Shown here one piece after another: positions 44,670 through 52,725 of a stretch of 52,725 bases of DNA. A program made the translations under genes and the position numbers. The stretch is taken from positions 1 through 52,725 of the forward strand of contig CACYZN010000006.1 of assembly GCA_902778925.1 (NCBI GenBank), in the 5' to 3' direction. A model generated the notes under the pieces. That model worked only from the letters and a program-made list of their open reading frames with translations, did no database searches and was not told the origin of the DNA. This DNA is from an uncultured Bacteroidota bacterium (GTDB lineage Bacteria; Bacteroidota; Bacteroidia; Bacteroidales; P3). Positions within the stretch are counted from its first letter, which is position 1; every line of letters starts with the position of its first letter.

Positions 44670-46685
44670 TTACTTGTAGTGTGGGGTGATTACCTGCCCC
44701 AGCGCCTGGCCCAGCTGGTGGGCTATGGCGGTGTATTGCTGTATCTCGGCCAGCAGCTGCGCCTGCTGTTCCTCGCCGGCGGTGCGCAGCTGGCTGCGCC
44801 GCTGGTCGATGATCTGGGCTATGCGCTGGCTCTTGAAGAGGTTGATGCTGTCCTCTACGTCCTGCAGCAGGTTGTCCTCGATCTTGGGGGTGTAGATGTC
44901 TTTCTTCTTCCACGAGTCGACGCATAGGGTGTAGGTGTCCATCATCAGTGCGGCGGCGAAGGAGCGCAGCTGCTCGTCGTTGGTGTTTATGAAGTGGTTC
45001 TCGTCGATGTGGTGTCCCATCTCGACCATCAGGGCGCACTGCTCGAAGATGCGTTGGCACAGCGGATGCGAGAAGGTGAGCTGCTGTCCCTGTATCTCGC
45101 TCACTATTATCTCGCCCACGGTGTACGACTGCTCCTGCTTGCTGCCGTCGTCGGCGGTGAAGGTCTGCACGAGGCTTTCGTTGCCGTAGTCGAGCAGCAG
45201 CTTGGCCAGGTGACGCTCAACCTCGGGCGGTGCGGCCAGGGCCGGATTGGGCGCGAGGGCGGGGGAGGGGGCTTCCGGCCTCGGCTCGGCTTCGGGAGCG
45301 GCCTCGCCGGCAGGGGCTGCCTGCGGGCCGTGGTCGCCCTTCTTGGATTCTTCGTAGGCCTTGTTGCGCGCCTGCACCAGGGCTTTGCTCACGGCGTTGT
45401 TCAACACATCTTCGCTCACGTGGAGCAGATACGAACACTGGCGCACGTATTCGGCTCGCTCTATGAGGTCGGTCACCAGCGCTATCGACCGTGCGGTCTC
45501 GCTCACCAGCTCGGCTCGGCGTATCGGGTCGTCCTTCACACCGTCGAGCAGCACGCGCGTCTTGAACATGATGAAGTTGTCTTCGTGTTCGGCCAGGTAC
45601 TGCTGCAGTGCCGTCGAGCCGTATTTCTGGGCGTAGCTGTCGGGGTCCTCGCCGTCGGGGAAGAGCACAAGGCGCACGTGCATGCCCTCGGCAAAGAGCA
45701 GGTCGACGGCCCGCAGCGCCGCCTTGATGCCTGCCGAGTCGCCGTCGTAGAGCACCGTCACGTTGGGCGTGTAGCGCTTTATGAGGCGTATCTGCTCCAC
45801 GGTGAGCGACGTGCCGCACGAGGCCACCGTGTTCTCCACACCCGACTGGTGCATCGAGATGACGTCGACGTTGCCCTCCACCAGGTAGCACTTGCCGGCC
45901 TTGGCGATGGCGGTGCGCGCCTGGTAGAGGCCGTACAGTATGCGGCTCTTGTTGTATATGTCCGAGTCGGGCGAGTTGACGTATTTGGCGGCCTGCTTCT
46001 CCGAACTCAGTATGCGGCCGCTGAAGCCCAGCACGCGCCCCGAGATGCTGTATATGGGGAACATCACGCGTCCGCGGAAGCGGTCGTAGCGCTTGCCGGT
46101 CTCCTCCTTGTGTATGGTCAGACCCGTCTTCTCGAGCACGCTCTCGCTGTAGCCCTGCTTCAGGGCGTGGTCGGTGAAGGCGCTCCACTCGTCTAGGCAG
46201 TAGCCGAGGCCGAAACGCTGTATCACGTCGTCGCTCAGCCCGCGGCTGCGGAAGTAGCTCAGGCCCACCGCGCGCCCCATCTCGTCGTTCCACAGCAGGT
46301 CGGCAAAGTACTTCTGGGCAAACTCGCTCACGTGGAACAGTCCGTCGCGCTCGGTCTGCCGCTGCCGCTCCTCGTCGCTCAGCTCCTCCTCCTTGATCTC
46401 TATGTGGTACTTGTCGGCCAGCCACCGCAACGCTTCGGGATAGGTGTAGTGTTCGTGCTTCATCAGGAACTTTACCACATCGCCCGCCTCGCCGCAGCCG
46501 AAGCATTTGTATATGCCCTTCGACGGCGACACGTAGAACGAGGGCGTCTTCTCGTTGTGGAACGGACAACACCCTATGTGGTTGGCTCCGCGCTTCTTGA
46601 GGCTTACGAAGTCACCTATCACCTCCTCGATGCGCGCCGCGTCTACTATGCGTTGTATGGTCTCGTGGTCTATCACTGCCGACAC
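44670..46685 (-). CDS. dnaG: DNA primase DnaG
   Basis: 671 residues. CHC2 zinc-binding domain with C40, H43, C61 and C64 (CCPFHNEKTPSF ... KCFGCGEAGD), catalytic core with TOPRIM (VEGNVDVISMHQSG, LYDGDSAGIKAA), an Ala/Pro/Glu-rich linker (about 445-485) and a C-terminal helicase-binding domain. It makes primers for replication. A promoter lies just upstream and three genes follow on the same strand. Confidence 0.94.
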   Translation of the reverse strand: MSAVIDHETIQRIVDAARIEEVIGDFVSLKKRGANHIGCCPFHNEKTPSFYVSPSKGIYKCFGCGEAGDVVKFLMKHEHYTYPEALRWLADKYHIEIKEEELSDEERQRQTERDGLFHVSEFAQKYFADLLWNDEMGRAVGLSYFRSRGLSDDVIQRFGLGYCLDEWSAFTDHALKQGYSESVLEKTGLTIHKEETGKRYDRFRGRVMFPIYSISGRVLGFSGRILSSEKQAAKYVNSPDSDIYNKSRILYGLYQARTAIAKAGKCYLVEGNVDVISMHQSGVENTVASCGTSLTVEQIRLIKRYTPNVTVLYDGDSAGIKAALRAVDLLFAEGMHVRLVLFPDGEDPDSYAQKYGSTALQQYLAEHEDNFIMFKTRVLLDGVKDDPIRRAELVSETARSIALVTDLIERAEYVRQCSYLLHVSEDVLNNAVSKALVQARNKAYEESKKGDHGPQAAPAGEAAPEAEPRPEAPSPALAPNPALAAPPEVERHLAKLLLDYGNESLVQTFTADDGSKQEQSYTVGEIIVSEIQGQQLTFSHPLCQRIFEQCALMVEMGHHIDENHFINTNDEQLRSFAAALMMDTYTLCVDSWKKKDIYTPKIEDNLLQDVEDSINLFKSQRIAQIIDQRRSQLRTAGEEQQAQLLAEIQQYTAIAHQLGQALGQVITPHYK

Positions 46686-46698
46686 AAGTTTGGCGGTG

Positions 46699-46730
46699 CA
46701 AAATTACAACTTTTTTCCGATTCGGCGAAA
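46699..46730 (-). promoter_or_regulatory. Promoter of the dnaG operon
   Basis: On the minus strand TTTC (46730-46727), 20 bases, TAATTTTG (46706-46699), close to the consensus and 14 bases before the start codon. Confidence 0.65.
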
Positions 46731-46841
46731 AAGAAATTGCATACCCAGCCCACACACCACCAATTTCCACAAAAACACCCAAAACTCAAAACTCAGAATT
46801 CAGAATTAAGAACCACCCACTCCCACCCCCTCCGCCCCCCT

Positions 46842-46996
46842 CCCGGACCGATTTCGGTCCGGTTTCGGTCAGCACTCCCACCCCTCCCGGACCGATTTCG
46901 GACCGGTTTCGGTCAGCGCACCCACCCATCCCGGACCGATTTCGGTCCGGTTTCGGTCTGGTTTCGGTCCTCTTCCGGACCGATTTCGGTCCGGCC
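46842..46996. repeat. 44-bp tandem palindromic array
   Basis: Units begin at 46842, 46886, 46930 and 46974 (last partial). Each holds CCGGACCGA-tt-TCGGTCCGG, a 9-bp stem, followed by 'tttcggtc' and a variable spacer; the second unit has a changed but still partly paired arm. It lies in the dnaG/GH20 divergent gap. Confidence 0.85.
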
Positions 46997-47006
46997 GTTG
47001 TACTAT

Positions 47007-47084
47007 CGTTGTACTATTGTTGTACTATCGTTGTACTATTGAAAACATAAGAACGATAGTACAACGATAGTACAACAATAGTAC
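47007..47084. repeat. Perfect 29-bp inverted repeat of 'gtactat' units
   Basis: 47011-47039 is exactly complementary to 47056-47084, each arm made of gtactat(c/t)gtt units, with loop 47040-47055 containing 'aacataagaacg' shared with the palindromes at 26984 and 41167. No gene lies in 46731-47191 other than these repeats and low-complexity text. Confidence 0.85.
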
Positions 47085-47191
47085 AGAAGGGGAGGGGAAC
47101 CGGAGGGGAAGGGGTCAAAAAGGGGCCAAAGTTGGGCGACGGCACAATAATTCCGGCCCCCGTTCGTTATAGGCCTAAAACGACAATCGCG

Positions 47192-49096
47192 ATGAGGCAT
47201 ATACTGCATACCATGGCAATGCTCGCCGCGGCGGCTCTGCTGGCTGCCTGCGGCCGCACGGCCACCATGACCGAAATCAACATAGTGCCCGAACCTGTCT
47301 TCAAGGTGCAGAAGGACGGCGCCTATACCCTCGGCGGCAACCCCAAGGTGAGCACCGTCGGCATGGGCCAGAACTCGCCCACGGTCAAGTACATACTGCA
47401 GTCGCTGCGTTCGGCCCACCTGCATCCCTCGCTCGTGTCGTCGGCCGACGACAGCGACATCGAGTTCCTGATCAACGACACCATCAACCCCGAAATCGGC
47501 ACCGAGGGCTACCTGCTCGAGGTGCGCAACACCGGCATCCGCATCAGCGCCAATACCGAGGTGGGGCTCTTTTACGGCTACCAGACTCTGGTACAGATGC
47601 TTCCGCCCGATGTGACGAAGGCCGTCTACCGCAGCGTCACCCTGCCCGAGTGCACGGTGCTCGACTACCCGCGCTTCAAGTGGCGCGGCGTGCACCTCGA
47701 CGTCTGCCGCCATTTCTTTCCGGTCAAGTTCATCAAGCGCTACCTCGACGCGATGGCGGCCTACAAGATGAACCGCTTCCACTGGCATCTCACCGACGAC
47801 CACGGCTGGCGTCTGCCCAGCACCAAGTATCCGCAGCTCAACACCGTGGGCTCGTGGCGCGTGGACCGCGACGACCAGCCCTGGGGCCAGGCCGACCCGC
47901 CGCGCGACGGCGAGCGCGCCTCATACGGCGGTTTCTACACCGCCGACGAGATAGCCGACGTGCTGCAGTATGCCGCCGCCCGCGGCATCGAGGTCATACC
48001 CGAGGTCGAGCTCCCGGGCCACTGCAGCGCCGTCCTCGCCGCCTACCCACAGTTCGCCTGCGACGACTACCGCTACCAGGTGGCCATCGGCCCCTACTGG
48101 CCCCCCAAGGCCATCCTCTGCGCCGGCAACGACTCCGTGCTCACCTTCCTCTTCGACGTCCTCGACGAGGTCTGCGACCTCTTCCCCTCGAAGTACATCC
48201 ACATCGGCGGCGACGAGGCCTGGAAAGACAACTGGAAGGCCTGCCCCAAATGCCAGCGCCGCATCCGCAACGAACACCTCGCCGGCGAGGAACAGCTGCA
48301 GTCCTGGCTTGTCGGTCAGGTGCAACGCCATCTTGCCGAGCGCGGCAAGACCATCGTGGGCTGGGACGAGATCATGGGTCTCGGCGAGGAGGGCTGGAGC
48401 ATGACCAGCGCCGCCGCAGCCGACAATCCCTTCCTCGGCGACGACGCCGTGGTCATGTCGTGGCGCGGCATCCAGCCCGGTCTGGCCGCCGCTAGGCAGG
48501 GCCACCGCGTGGTCATGTGCCCCACCGACTACTGCTACTTCGACTACTACCAGGCCGACGCTCGCTACCAGCCAGCCTCCATCGGCGGCATGGTCACCCT
48601 CAGCAAGGCCTACGAGTTCGACCCCGTACCCGACGGCACCCCGGCGGCCGTGGCTCGCAACGTCGTGGGTGGACAGTGCAACCTCTGGACCGAATACATC
48701 AACACCCCATCCCACGCCGAATACATGCTCCTGCCGCGCATGCTCGCCACCAGCGAATGCCTCTGGAGCCCGCGCGAGAACAAGGACTGGAACCGCTTCC
48801 GCCGCAAGGTCGAGGTGCAGAAAGACCGCTTCCTCGCCAAAGGCTATGCCTACTGCGAAGGCTCCTTCACCCCCAAGTTCTCGGCCCGCCGCGTCGACGA
48901 CAACACCATGAATATCACCATCTCGACCGAGGTGCCCAACACCTACATCTTCTACACCACCGACCTCAGCACCCCCACCCGCCAAAGCCTCATCTACATC
49001 GGCCCCGTCAACCTCGAACGCGGCACCCACATCAAGATACTGCCTGTTTACAAGGATATTGAACGCGACTCGGTCTATGAGTTTCTCATCAAGTGA
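47192..49096 (+). CDS. Beta-N-acetylhexosaminidase, GH20 lipoprotein
   Basis: 634 residues from ATG 47192, chosen for its lipoprotein signal (MRHILHTMAMLAAAALLAAC). Residues 30-150 form the GH20b domain; the catalytic barrel follows with FHWHLTDDHGWRLP and the catalytic pair D341-E342 in HIGGDEAW. It removes terminal GlcNAc or GalNAc in the periplasm or on the surface, feeding on host or diet glycans or on peptidoglycan fragments. The hydE gene begins inside its last 20 bases. Confidence 0.92.
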   Translation: MRHILHTMAMLAAAALLAACGRTATMTEINIVPEPVFKVQKDGAYTLGGNPKVSTVGMGQNSPTVKYILQSLRSAHLHPSLVSSADDSDIEFLINDTINPEIGTEGYLLEVRNTGIRISANTEVGLFYGYQTLVQMLPPDVTKAVYRSVTLPECTVLDYPRFKWRGVHLDVCRHFFPVKFIKRYLDAMAAYKMNRFHWHLTDDHGWRLPSTKYPQLNTVGSWRVDRDDQPWGQADPPRDGERASYGGFYTADEIADVLQYAAARGIEVIPEVELPGHCSAVLAAYPQFACDDYRYQVAIGPYWPPKAILCAGNDSVLTFLFDVLDEVCDLFPSKYIHIGGDEAWKDNWKACPKCQRRIRNEHLAGEEQLQSWLVGQVQRHLAERGKTIVGWDEIMGLGEEGWSMTSAAAADNPFLGDDAVVMSWRGIQPGLAAARQGHRVVMCPTDYCYFDYYQADARYQPASIGGMVTLSKAYEFDPVPDGTPAAVARNVVGGQCNLWTEYINTPSHAEYMLLPRMLATSECLWSPRENKDWNRFRRKVEVQKDRFLAKGYAYCEGSFTPKFSARRVDDNTMNITISTEVPNTYIFYTTDLSTPTRQSLIYIGPVNLERGTHIKILPVYKDIERDSVYEFLIK

Positions 49097-50075
49097 CATA
49101 GAGCACCTGCTCACCACCAGCGACCCCACCGCCGTCGACGACCTCTTCGCCGAGGCCTGCCGCGTGCGCGACGCCGTCTACGGCCGCCTCGTCTTCATGC
49201 GCGGCCTCATCGAGATCACCAGCCACTGCCGCAACAACTGCCTCTACTGCGGCCTCCGGCGCGACGTGCAGTGCCGCCGATACCGACTCTCCGAAGAGCA
49301 GATCCTCGACTGCTGCAGCATCGGCCATCGGCTCGGCTTCCGCACCTTCGTGCTCCAGGGCGGCGAGGACGCCTGGTTCACCGACGAGCGCGTCTGCCAT
49401 ATCGTCGGCGCCATACGCTCACGCTTCCCCGACTGCGCCATCACCCTCTCGCTCGGCGAGCGCGGCCGCGAGAGCTTCGCGCGACTCAAGGAGGCCGGCG
49501 CCGACCGCTACCTGCTGCGCCACGAGACCGCCGACCCCGACCACTATGCTCTACTCCATCCTGCCGAGATGAGCTTCGCCCACCGCATGCAGTGCCTCCG
49601 CGACCTGCGCGACCTCGGCTACCAGGTGGGCGCCGGCTTCATGGTCGGTTCGCCGGGACAGAGCATCGCCACACTCATGAAGGACATCGAGTTCATCGAC
49701 ACCTTCCGCCCCGAGATGGTCGGCATAGGCCCCTTCATACCCGCCGCCGGCACACCCTTCGAGCACCGGCCCGCCGGCAGCGTCGAGCTCACCCTGCGCC
49801 TGCTGGCCATCATCCGCATCATCCACCCCCACGTGCTGCTGCCCGCCACCTCGGCCCTCGGCACCCTGCATCCGCAGGGCCGCGAGCGCGCCATCGCCGC
49901 CGGCGCCAACGTCGTCATGCCCAACCTCTCGCCGCAGGATACCCGCGCCCTCTACAGCATCTACAACAACAAGCTCGCCACCGGCAGCGAGGCCGCCGAG
50001 AGCGCCGCCGACATCCGCGCCCGCATGGCCGCCATAGGCATGCAGGTCCCCACCGCCCGCGGCGACTACCAGTGA
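49077..50075 (+). CDS. hydE: [FeFe]-hydrogenase maturase, radical SAM protein HydE
   Basis: 332 residues from ATG 49077; ATG 49059 is an alternative adding six residues. The radical SAM triad is SHCRNNCLYC (CxxxCxxC), followed by GLRR.. and RYRLSEEQIL, then LRHETADP.HY..LHP and GFMVGSPGQ, all typical of HydE. It takes part in building the dithiolate-bridged 2Fe subcluster with HydF and HydG, neither of which is in the window. Overlap with the GH20 gene means coupled expression of two unrelated functions. Confidence 0.88.
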   Translation: MSFSSSDIEHLLTTSDPTAVDDLFAEACRVRDAVYGRLVFMRGLIEITSHCRNNCLYCGLRRDVQCRRYRLSEEQILDCCSIGHRLGFRTFVLQGGEDAWFTDERVCHIVGAIRSRFPDCAITLSLGERGRESFARLKEAGADRYLLRHETADPDHYALLHPAEMSFAHRMQCLRDLRDLGYQVGAGFMVGSPGQSIATLMKDIEFIDTFRPEMVGIGPFIPAAGTPFEHRPAGSVELTLRLLAIIRIIHPHVLLPATSALGTLHPQGRERAIAAGANVVMPNLSPQDTRALYSIYNNKLATGSEAAESAADIRARMAAIGMQVPTARGDYQ

Positions 50076-50078
50076 CTT

Positions 50079-50115
50079 TTTTTTCTCCATATTGGAAATA
50101 TTTTGTATCTTTGCA
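50079..50115 (+). promoter_or_regulatory. 37-bp promoter repeat, copy 1
   Basis: TTTC at 50082-50085, 20 bases, TATCTTTG at 50106-50113. The whole 37 bases are identical to 51268-51304. It lies 24 bases before the first DUF3791 gene. Confidence 0.85.
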
Positions 50116-50138
50116 ACGTCATTTCGAGTAAACCCGAT

Positions 50139-50360
50139 ATGGAAAAAAAGAGACAGTCGATAGCTTACTTTGTGGTGTGTATCCGCAGTTTTGGTGAGAC
50201 CTACAACCTCACTGCCAAGGAGTCTTATTCCTATCTGGACAGGCATAAGGGACTGCAGTTCCTTATCGATTGTTACGAGGCAGAACATACGCTGTCTATT
50301 GAGGATGCGGTGTCCGATATGGCCGCCGTATGCAGAAGGAATGGAGGTATGCTGGGATGA
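50139..50360 (+). CDS. DUF3791 protein, first copy
   Basis: 73 residues from ATG 50139 (MEKKRQSIAYFVVCIRSFGE). It has the DUF3791 pattern: helical, with ATYNLTAKESYSYLDRHKGLQFL-like text and a C-terminal LSIEDAVSDM. This family is found next to DUF3990 genes and is presumed to be the antitoxin or partner. Its stop overlaps the next start as ATGA. Confidence 0.8.
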   Translation: MEKKRQSIAYFVVCIRSFGETYNLTAKESYSYLDRHKGLQFLIDCYEAEHTLSIEDAVSDMAAVCRRNGGMLG

Positions 50361-50827
50361 TTCTGTATCATGGCACAAACTGCGACATCGACGAGATAGA
50401 CCTCGCTAAGTGTTCTCCCAAGAAAGATTTTGGACGAGGCTTTTACCTTACCGATATAGAGAAACAAGCCGAATACATGGCTATACGTCGTGTCAGACAG
50501 TCTGGCTCGGGCATAGCGACGGTAATCAAGTACGAGTTTGATGAACGGCTGGTTCGCGGACGTGATTTGCGTGTCCGCAGGTTCGACAAACCGACCGAGG
50601 CATGGGCGCGTTTCATCCTCGCCAATCGCGGTGAAGAAGATTTCTCGCACGAGTATGACATAGTCATTGGACCTATTGCCGACGACGGTGTGGCTTTGCA
50701 ACTGCGCCGGTACACCGAGAAACTTATCTCCATGCGTACTCTGATAAGCGAGCTTACCTATCGTAAGCTGAACCGACAGTATTGTTTTTGTACAGAATTG
50801 GCAGTCTCAAAACTTAAAAGGCTATGA
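50357..50827 (+). CDS. DUF3990 protein, predicted ADP-ribosyltransferase-fold toxin
   Basis: 156 residues from ATG 50357 (MILYHGTNCDIDEIDL). The opening LYHGT and DFGRGFYLTD...QAEYMA match the beta-strand and loop pattern of ADP-ribosyltransferase-like folds; later YDIVIGPIADD fits the family. It is coupled on both sides by ATGA overlaps to DUF3791 genes. Toxin activity is inferred from fold and context. Confidence 0.78.
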   Translation: MILYHGTNCDIDEIDLAKCSPKKDFGRGFYLTDIEKQAEYMAIRRVRQSGSGIATVIKYEFDERLVRGRDLRVRRFDKPTEAWARFILANRGEEDFSHEYDIVIGPIADDGVALQLRRYTEKLISMRTLISELTYRKLNRQYCFCTELAVSKLKRL

Positions 50828-51051
50828 CTACGAAGACCGAACAGGCGTTCATGATTGACTGTATTGTCGCCGACCTCGCCATTTATATTATGCGAGACTA
50901 CCATCTCGACGAGGAAGAGGCTCTGCGTACGATATACAACTCGGAATACTATGAGCGACTTTCGGATCCCTCGACAGGCTTTTTCATAGAAAGCTCGCCG
51001 TACAACTATCATCACCTGCGTCATGAATTGCAATATGGCACGGTAATCTGA
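50824..51051 (+). CDS. DUF3791 protein, second copy
   Basis: 75 residues. Starts by ATGA overlap with the DUF3990 stop. Helical, with IYIMRDYHLDEEEALRTIYNS and YERLSDPSTGFF, a sub-type of DUF3791 different from the first gene of the cassette. It may be the real antitoxin, or each DUF3791 protein may contact a different face of the toxin. Confidence 0.7.
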   Translation: MTTKTEQAFMIDCIVADLAIYIMRDYHLDEEEALRTIYNSEYYERLSDPSTGFFIESSPYNYHHLRHELQYGTVI

Positions 51052-51053
51052 CC

Positions 51054-51250
51054 TGGGCTCAGTTAGGCCCAAACACCACAACCTAGACAGCCTCGGGAGA
51101 GGCTGACCCTCAATAACCCCACACCAAGTGCAGCGCAGTGTGGGGACTCAGATCTCCACACCGATTCCGGCGTCTCGGAGAGACGCGTTCTCGGCGCATA
51201 CTCACCCAGTGCCACACTGTCTTGCGGGCACAGAGTGCGAGCAGACGCAC
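51054..51250. other. Run of five to six hairpins after the DUF3990 cassette
   Basis: Pairs: 51054-51058/51067-51071; 51088-51094/51099-51105 (loop GGGA); 51117-51124/51138-51145; 51170-51176/51180-51186 (loop GGA); 51209-51213/51227-51231; 51235-51239/51246-51250. GC-rich and without a credible gene. The first could stop the cassette transcript; the function of the rest is unknown. Confidence 0.65.
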
Positions 51251-51267
51251 CCTCCAGACAAACATTA

Positions 51268-51304
51268 TTTTTTCTCCATATTGGAAATATTTTGTATCTT
51301 TGCA
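51268..51304 (+). promoter_or_regulatory. 37-bp promoter repeat, copy 2
   Basis: Identical to 50079-50115, with TATCTTTG at 51295-51302. Both copies are followed at 6-7 bases by 'tttcgag'. It would start transcription of the secreted protein gene. Confidence 0.85.
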
Positions 51305-51591
51305 CTCGCTTTCGAGAGTAGAAAGCAGATGCAAGAAAAGCATTGCAATAAAGTCCCTTTTATCGAATTTCGCCAAAGTTCAGCTGGGGGAGTGAGCATT
51401 TATGCTTTCGCTTGTTAGCGTATGCTTGTTTTTTCGGCATACCGTCAGGCGTGAGATATGTTCCCTAGTGATTCGTTCCAGCGAAGGTGTTTGGCGATAC
51501 CTGATAAAAGACGGACATGAGCACATAACCTCATGCCTTTTCTTATTGATAAACGCTAATGCTTCCGTTGGAGGGTCGGAAAAAAGAACTA
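51305..51591 (+). other. Long 5' leader of the secreted protein gene
   Basis: About 287 bases between the promoter and ATG 51592. It contains gtatgc...gcatac pairing at about 51419-51443 and gcattta/tgctttc text before it. An 80-codon frame (51402-51644) runs through it and overlaps the gene, but has no protein-like features, so it is treated as leader. A cis-regulatory element is possible. Confidence 0.45.
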
Positions 51592-52725
51592 ATGAAAATG
51601 AAACTATCTTTTGCTTTAGAGAATTTGAGGGAAACCGACAATGAAATTTATCTATTCATTCACAAATCAAAAGAGAAATGCAAGATATTTGCATATCTTC
51701 TTTTTGCAATAATATCATCCATTCCCTTTGGTTTACGGGCACAGGAAACGCTGACTGTAGGCGATGGAACGGACATCAACTACCGAGTTCCCTACTATTG
51801 TTACTGGGGTAGCATGATGCAACATTCACAGATAGTCTACAACGAGTCGATGCTAAGTAGCCTGGAGGGTTACGAAATCACAGGTCTCACCTTCTATGTC
51901 AACCAAGGCACCAGCGATATCGGCAATGTCGCTGTCACTCTCGGACAGACCACATCCAGCGCAATGAACGGCCAATGGTTTCCCATGACCAATAGTGACG
52001 TTGTCTATGACGGCGAAGTGGCAATTGAAGAATCATTACTGACCATTACATTCACCACCCCCTATGCCTACAATGGCGGCAATCTCGTGGTGGACTTGAA
52101 TTACTATACTTGTGTGAACAACACCTCTACCGTTACCTGGCTGGGCGTCAACGATGCCTCCATGGGCGACATATCGGCTGCCGACATGTATTTCGAAGGC
52201 ACGCCACAGAAGACCTATACCTTCCTGCCCAAGACCACCTTCACCTATTCGGAAAGCTCTTGTCTACCAGCCTATAATCTGGCCATTACCTCTTTAGATT
52301 CAACCCATGTTACACTCTTTTGGAGTGCTTCTCCCACCGCATTGAGCTATAACGTAACCGTGGGCGACAGCACCTACAACACCTCCGACCTGTCCATCAC
52401 CATCAACAGCCTCCAGCCCGACTCCATTTATACCGTCAGCCTGCAAGCCGTATGCGAGGACAACGCCCTCAGCCAGGCACGCACCATCACCTTCCGCACA
52501 CCCATAGCTCCGGCCGAGGTACCCTACAGCACCGGCTTCGAGGCCGAAGACGACGTGGCATGGCAGACTCTCAACGACACTAGCGCCTGGTATATCGGCA
52601 ACGCCACCGGCGACAACAGCAGCACATCGCTCTATATCTCGGCCGACGGCGGCGTCAGCCTCGGCTGCAGCCTGCTCGACCACAACGACGCCTACGCCTA
52701 CCGCACCTTCCACCTTACCAGCGCA
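51592..52725 (+). CDS. Secreted fibronectin-type/choice-of-anchor-J protein, 3' end outside window
   Basis: 378 codons open to the window edge. The N-terminus has about 28 polar residues, then a hydrophobic signal (FAYLLFAIISSIPFGLRAQ). The mature part has an unassigned beta domain (VPYYCYWGSMMQHSQIVY..., ITGLTFYVNQG), a fibronectin type III-like segment (AYNLAITSLDSTHVTLFWSA ... SIYTVSLQAVC) and a choice-of-anchor-J start (YSTGFEAEDDVAWQTLN). Such multi-domain proteins are typical type IX-exported adhesins or proteases; the sorting signal would be beyond the window. Start: ATG 51592, with ATG 51598 two codons later. Confidence 0.8.
   Translation, partial: MKMKLSFALENLRETDNEIYLFIHKSKEKCKIFAYLLFAIISSIPFGLRAQETLTVGDGTDINYRVPYYCYWGSMMQHSQIVYNESMLSSLEGYEITGLTFYVNQGTSDIGNVAVTLGQTTSSAMNGQWFPMTNSDVVYDGEVAIEESLLTITFTTPYAYNGGNLVVDLNYYTCVNNTSTVTWLGVNDASMGDISAADMYFEGTPQKTYTFLPKTTFTYSESSCLPAYNLAITSLDSTHVTLFWSASPTALSYNVTVGDSTYNTSDLSITINSLQPDSIYTVSLQAVCEDNALSQARTITFRTPIAPAEVPYSTGFEAEDDVAWQTLNDTSAWYIGNATGDNSSTSLYISADGGVSLGCSLLDHNDAYAYRTFHLTSA

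Noticed and set aside
46842-46996. CRISPR array
   Set aside because: Period 44 with almost no spacer variation and each unit itself palindromic; no cas genes.
51402-51644. An 80-residue protein in the leader
   Set aside because: Overlaps the secreted protein start, no signal or domain, and composition is not protein-like.

Overview
The window looks like a Bacteroidales chromosome, probably from a gut-type Bacteroidota. Evidence: several promoters of the Bacteroidota form (TTTG, about 20 bases, TAnnTTTG, e.g. 14007-14038 and 26859-26890), 'MKK...AQ' signal peptides, a choice-of-anchor-J/fibronectin-type secreted protein, an M13 lipoprotein, BT_3928-like MauE and RHS cores of the 'ARYMDHELMTMW' type. 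I cannot name the genus. No tRNA, rRNA, CRISPR array, transposase or integrase was seen.

1-11.2 kb is a mosaic of broken RHS cores, orphan RHS C-terminal toxins with exported presumed immunity proteins, and acquired conflict genes (DUF4143 ATPase, DUF1016 nuclease, AbiEi/AbiEii). It contains four copies of a junction hairpin, marking the ends of cassettes, and two families of short palindromic elements inserted in frame into RHS coding sequence. These carry covarying stems, one apparent target duplication and one clear recombination deletion.

11.2-15.3 kb: a repeat-rich remnant stretch, an aquaporin, mtaB with two in-frame low-complexity insertions, a candidate stand-alone small RNA (promoter, about 140 nt, strong terminator) and a MORN-repeat protein. 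15.35-22.35 kb: a surface-polymer cluster with two adjacent TarI/IspD-type cytidylyltransferases, a GatD/TarJ-type polyol-phosphate dehydrogenase, a ribulose-phosphate-3-epimerase homologue, a CDP-polyol phosphotransferase, a GT2 glycosyltransferase and an acyltransferase. The middle of it (about 16.6-20 kb) is clearly more AT-rich than its flanks. The set suggests synthesis and transfer of a CDP-alditol, a teichoic-acid-like decoration unusual for a Gram-negative cell.

22.3-50.1 kb is GC-rich core genome: yfhO-7TM-HD; an exported DUF4412-like protein and ftsK; two Cys-rich lipoproteins with a MauE-thioredoxin fusion; an ABC transporter ending abruptly after its H-loop; pepA-pdxA-polA; an M13 peptidase; dnaG-sigma54 activator-aroA-miaA; then GH20 and hydE. 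Several intergenic regions carry large palindromes built from 'cttatgta' or 'gtactat' units, and one carries a 44-bp tandem palindromic array.

50.08-51.3 kb is a DUF3791-DUF3990-DUF3791 toxin-antitoxin cassette bounded by two identical 37-bp promoter copies, with a run of hairpins behind it. The second promoter drives, through a leader of about 290 nt, a secreted adhesin-like protein cut by the window end.
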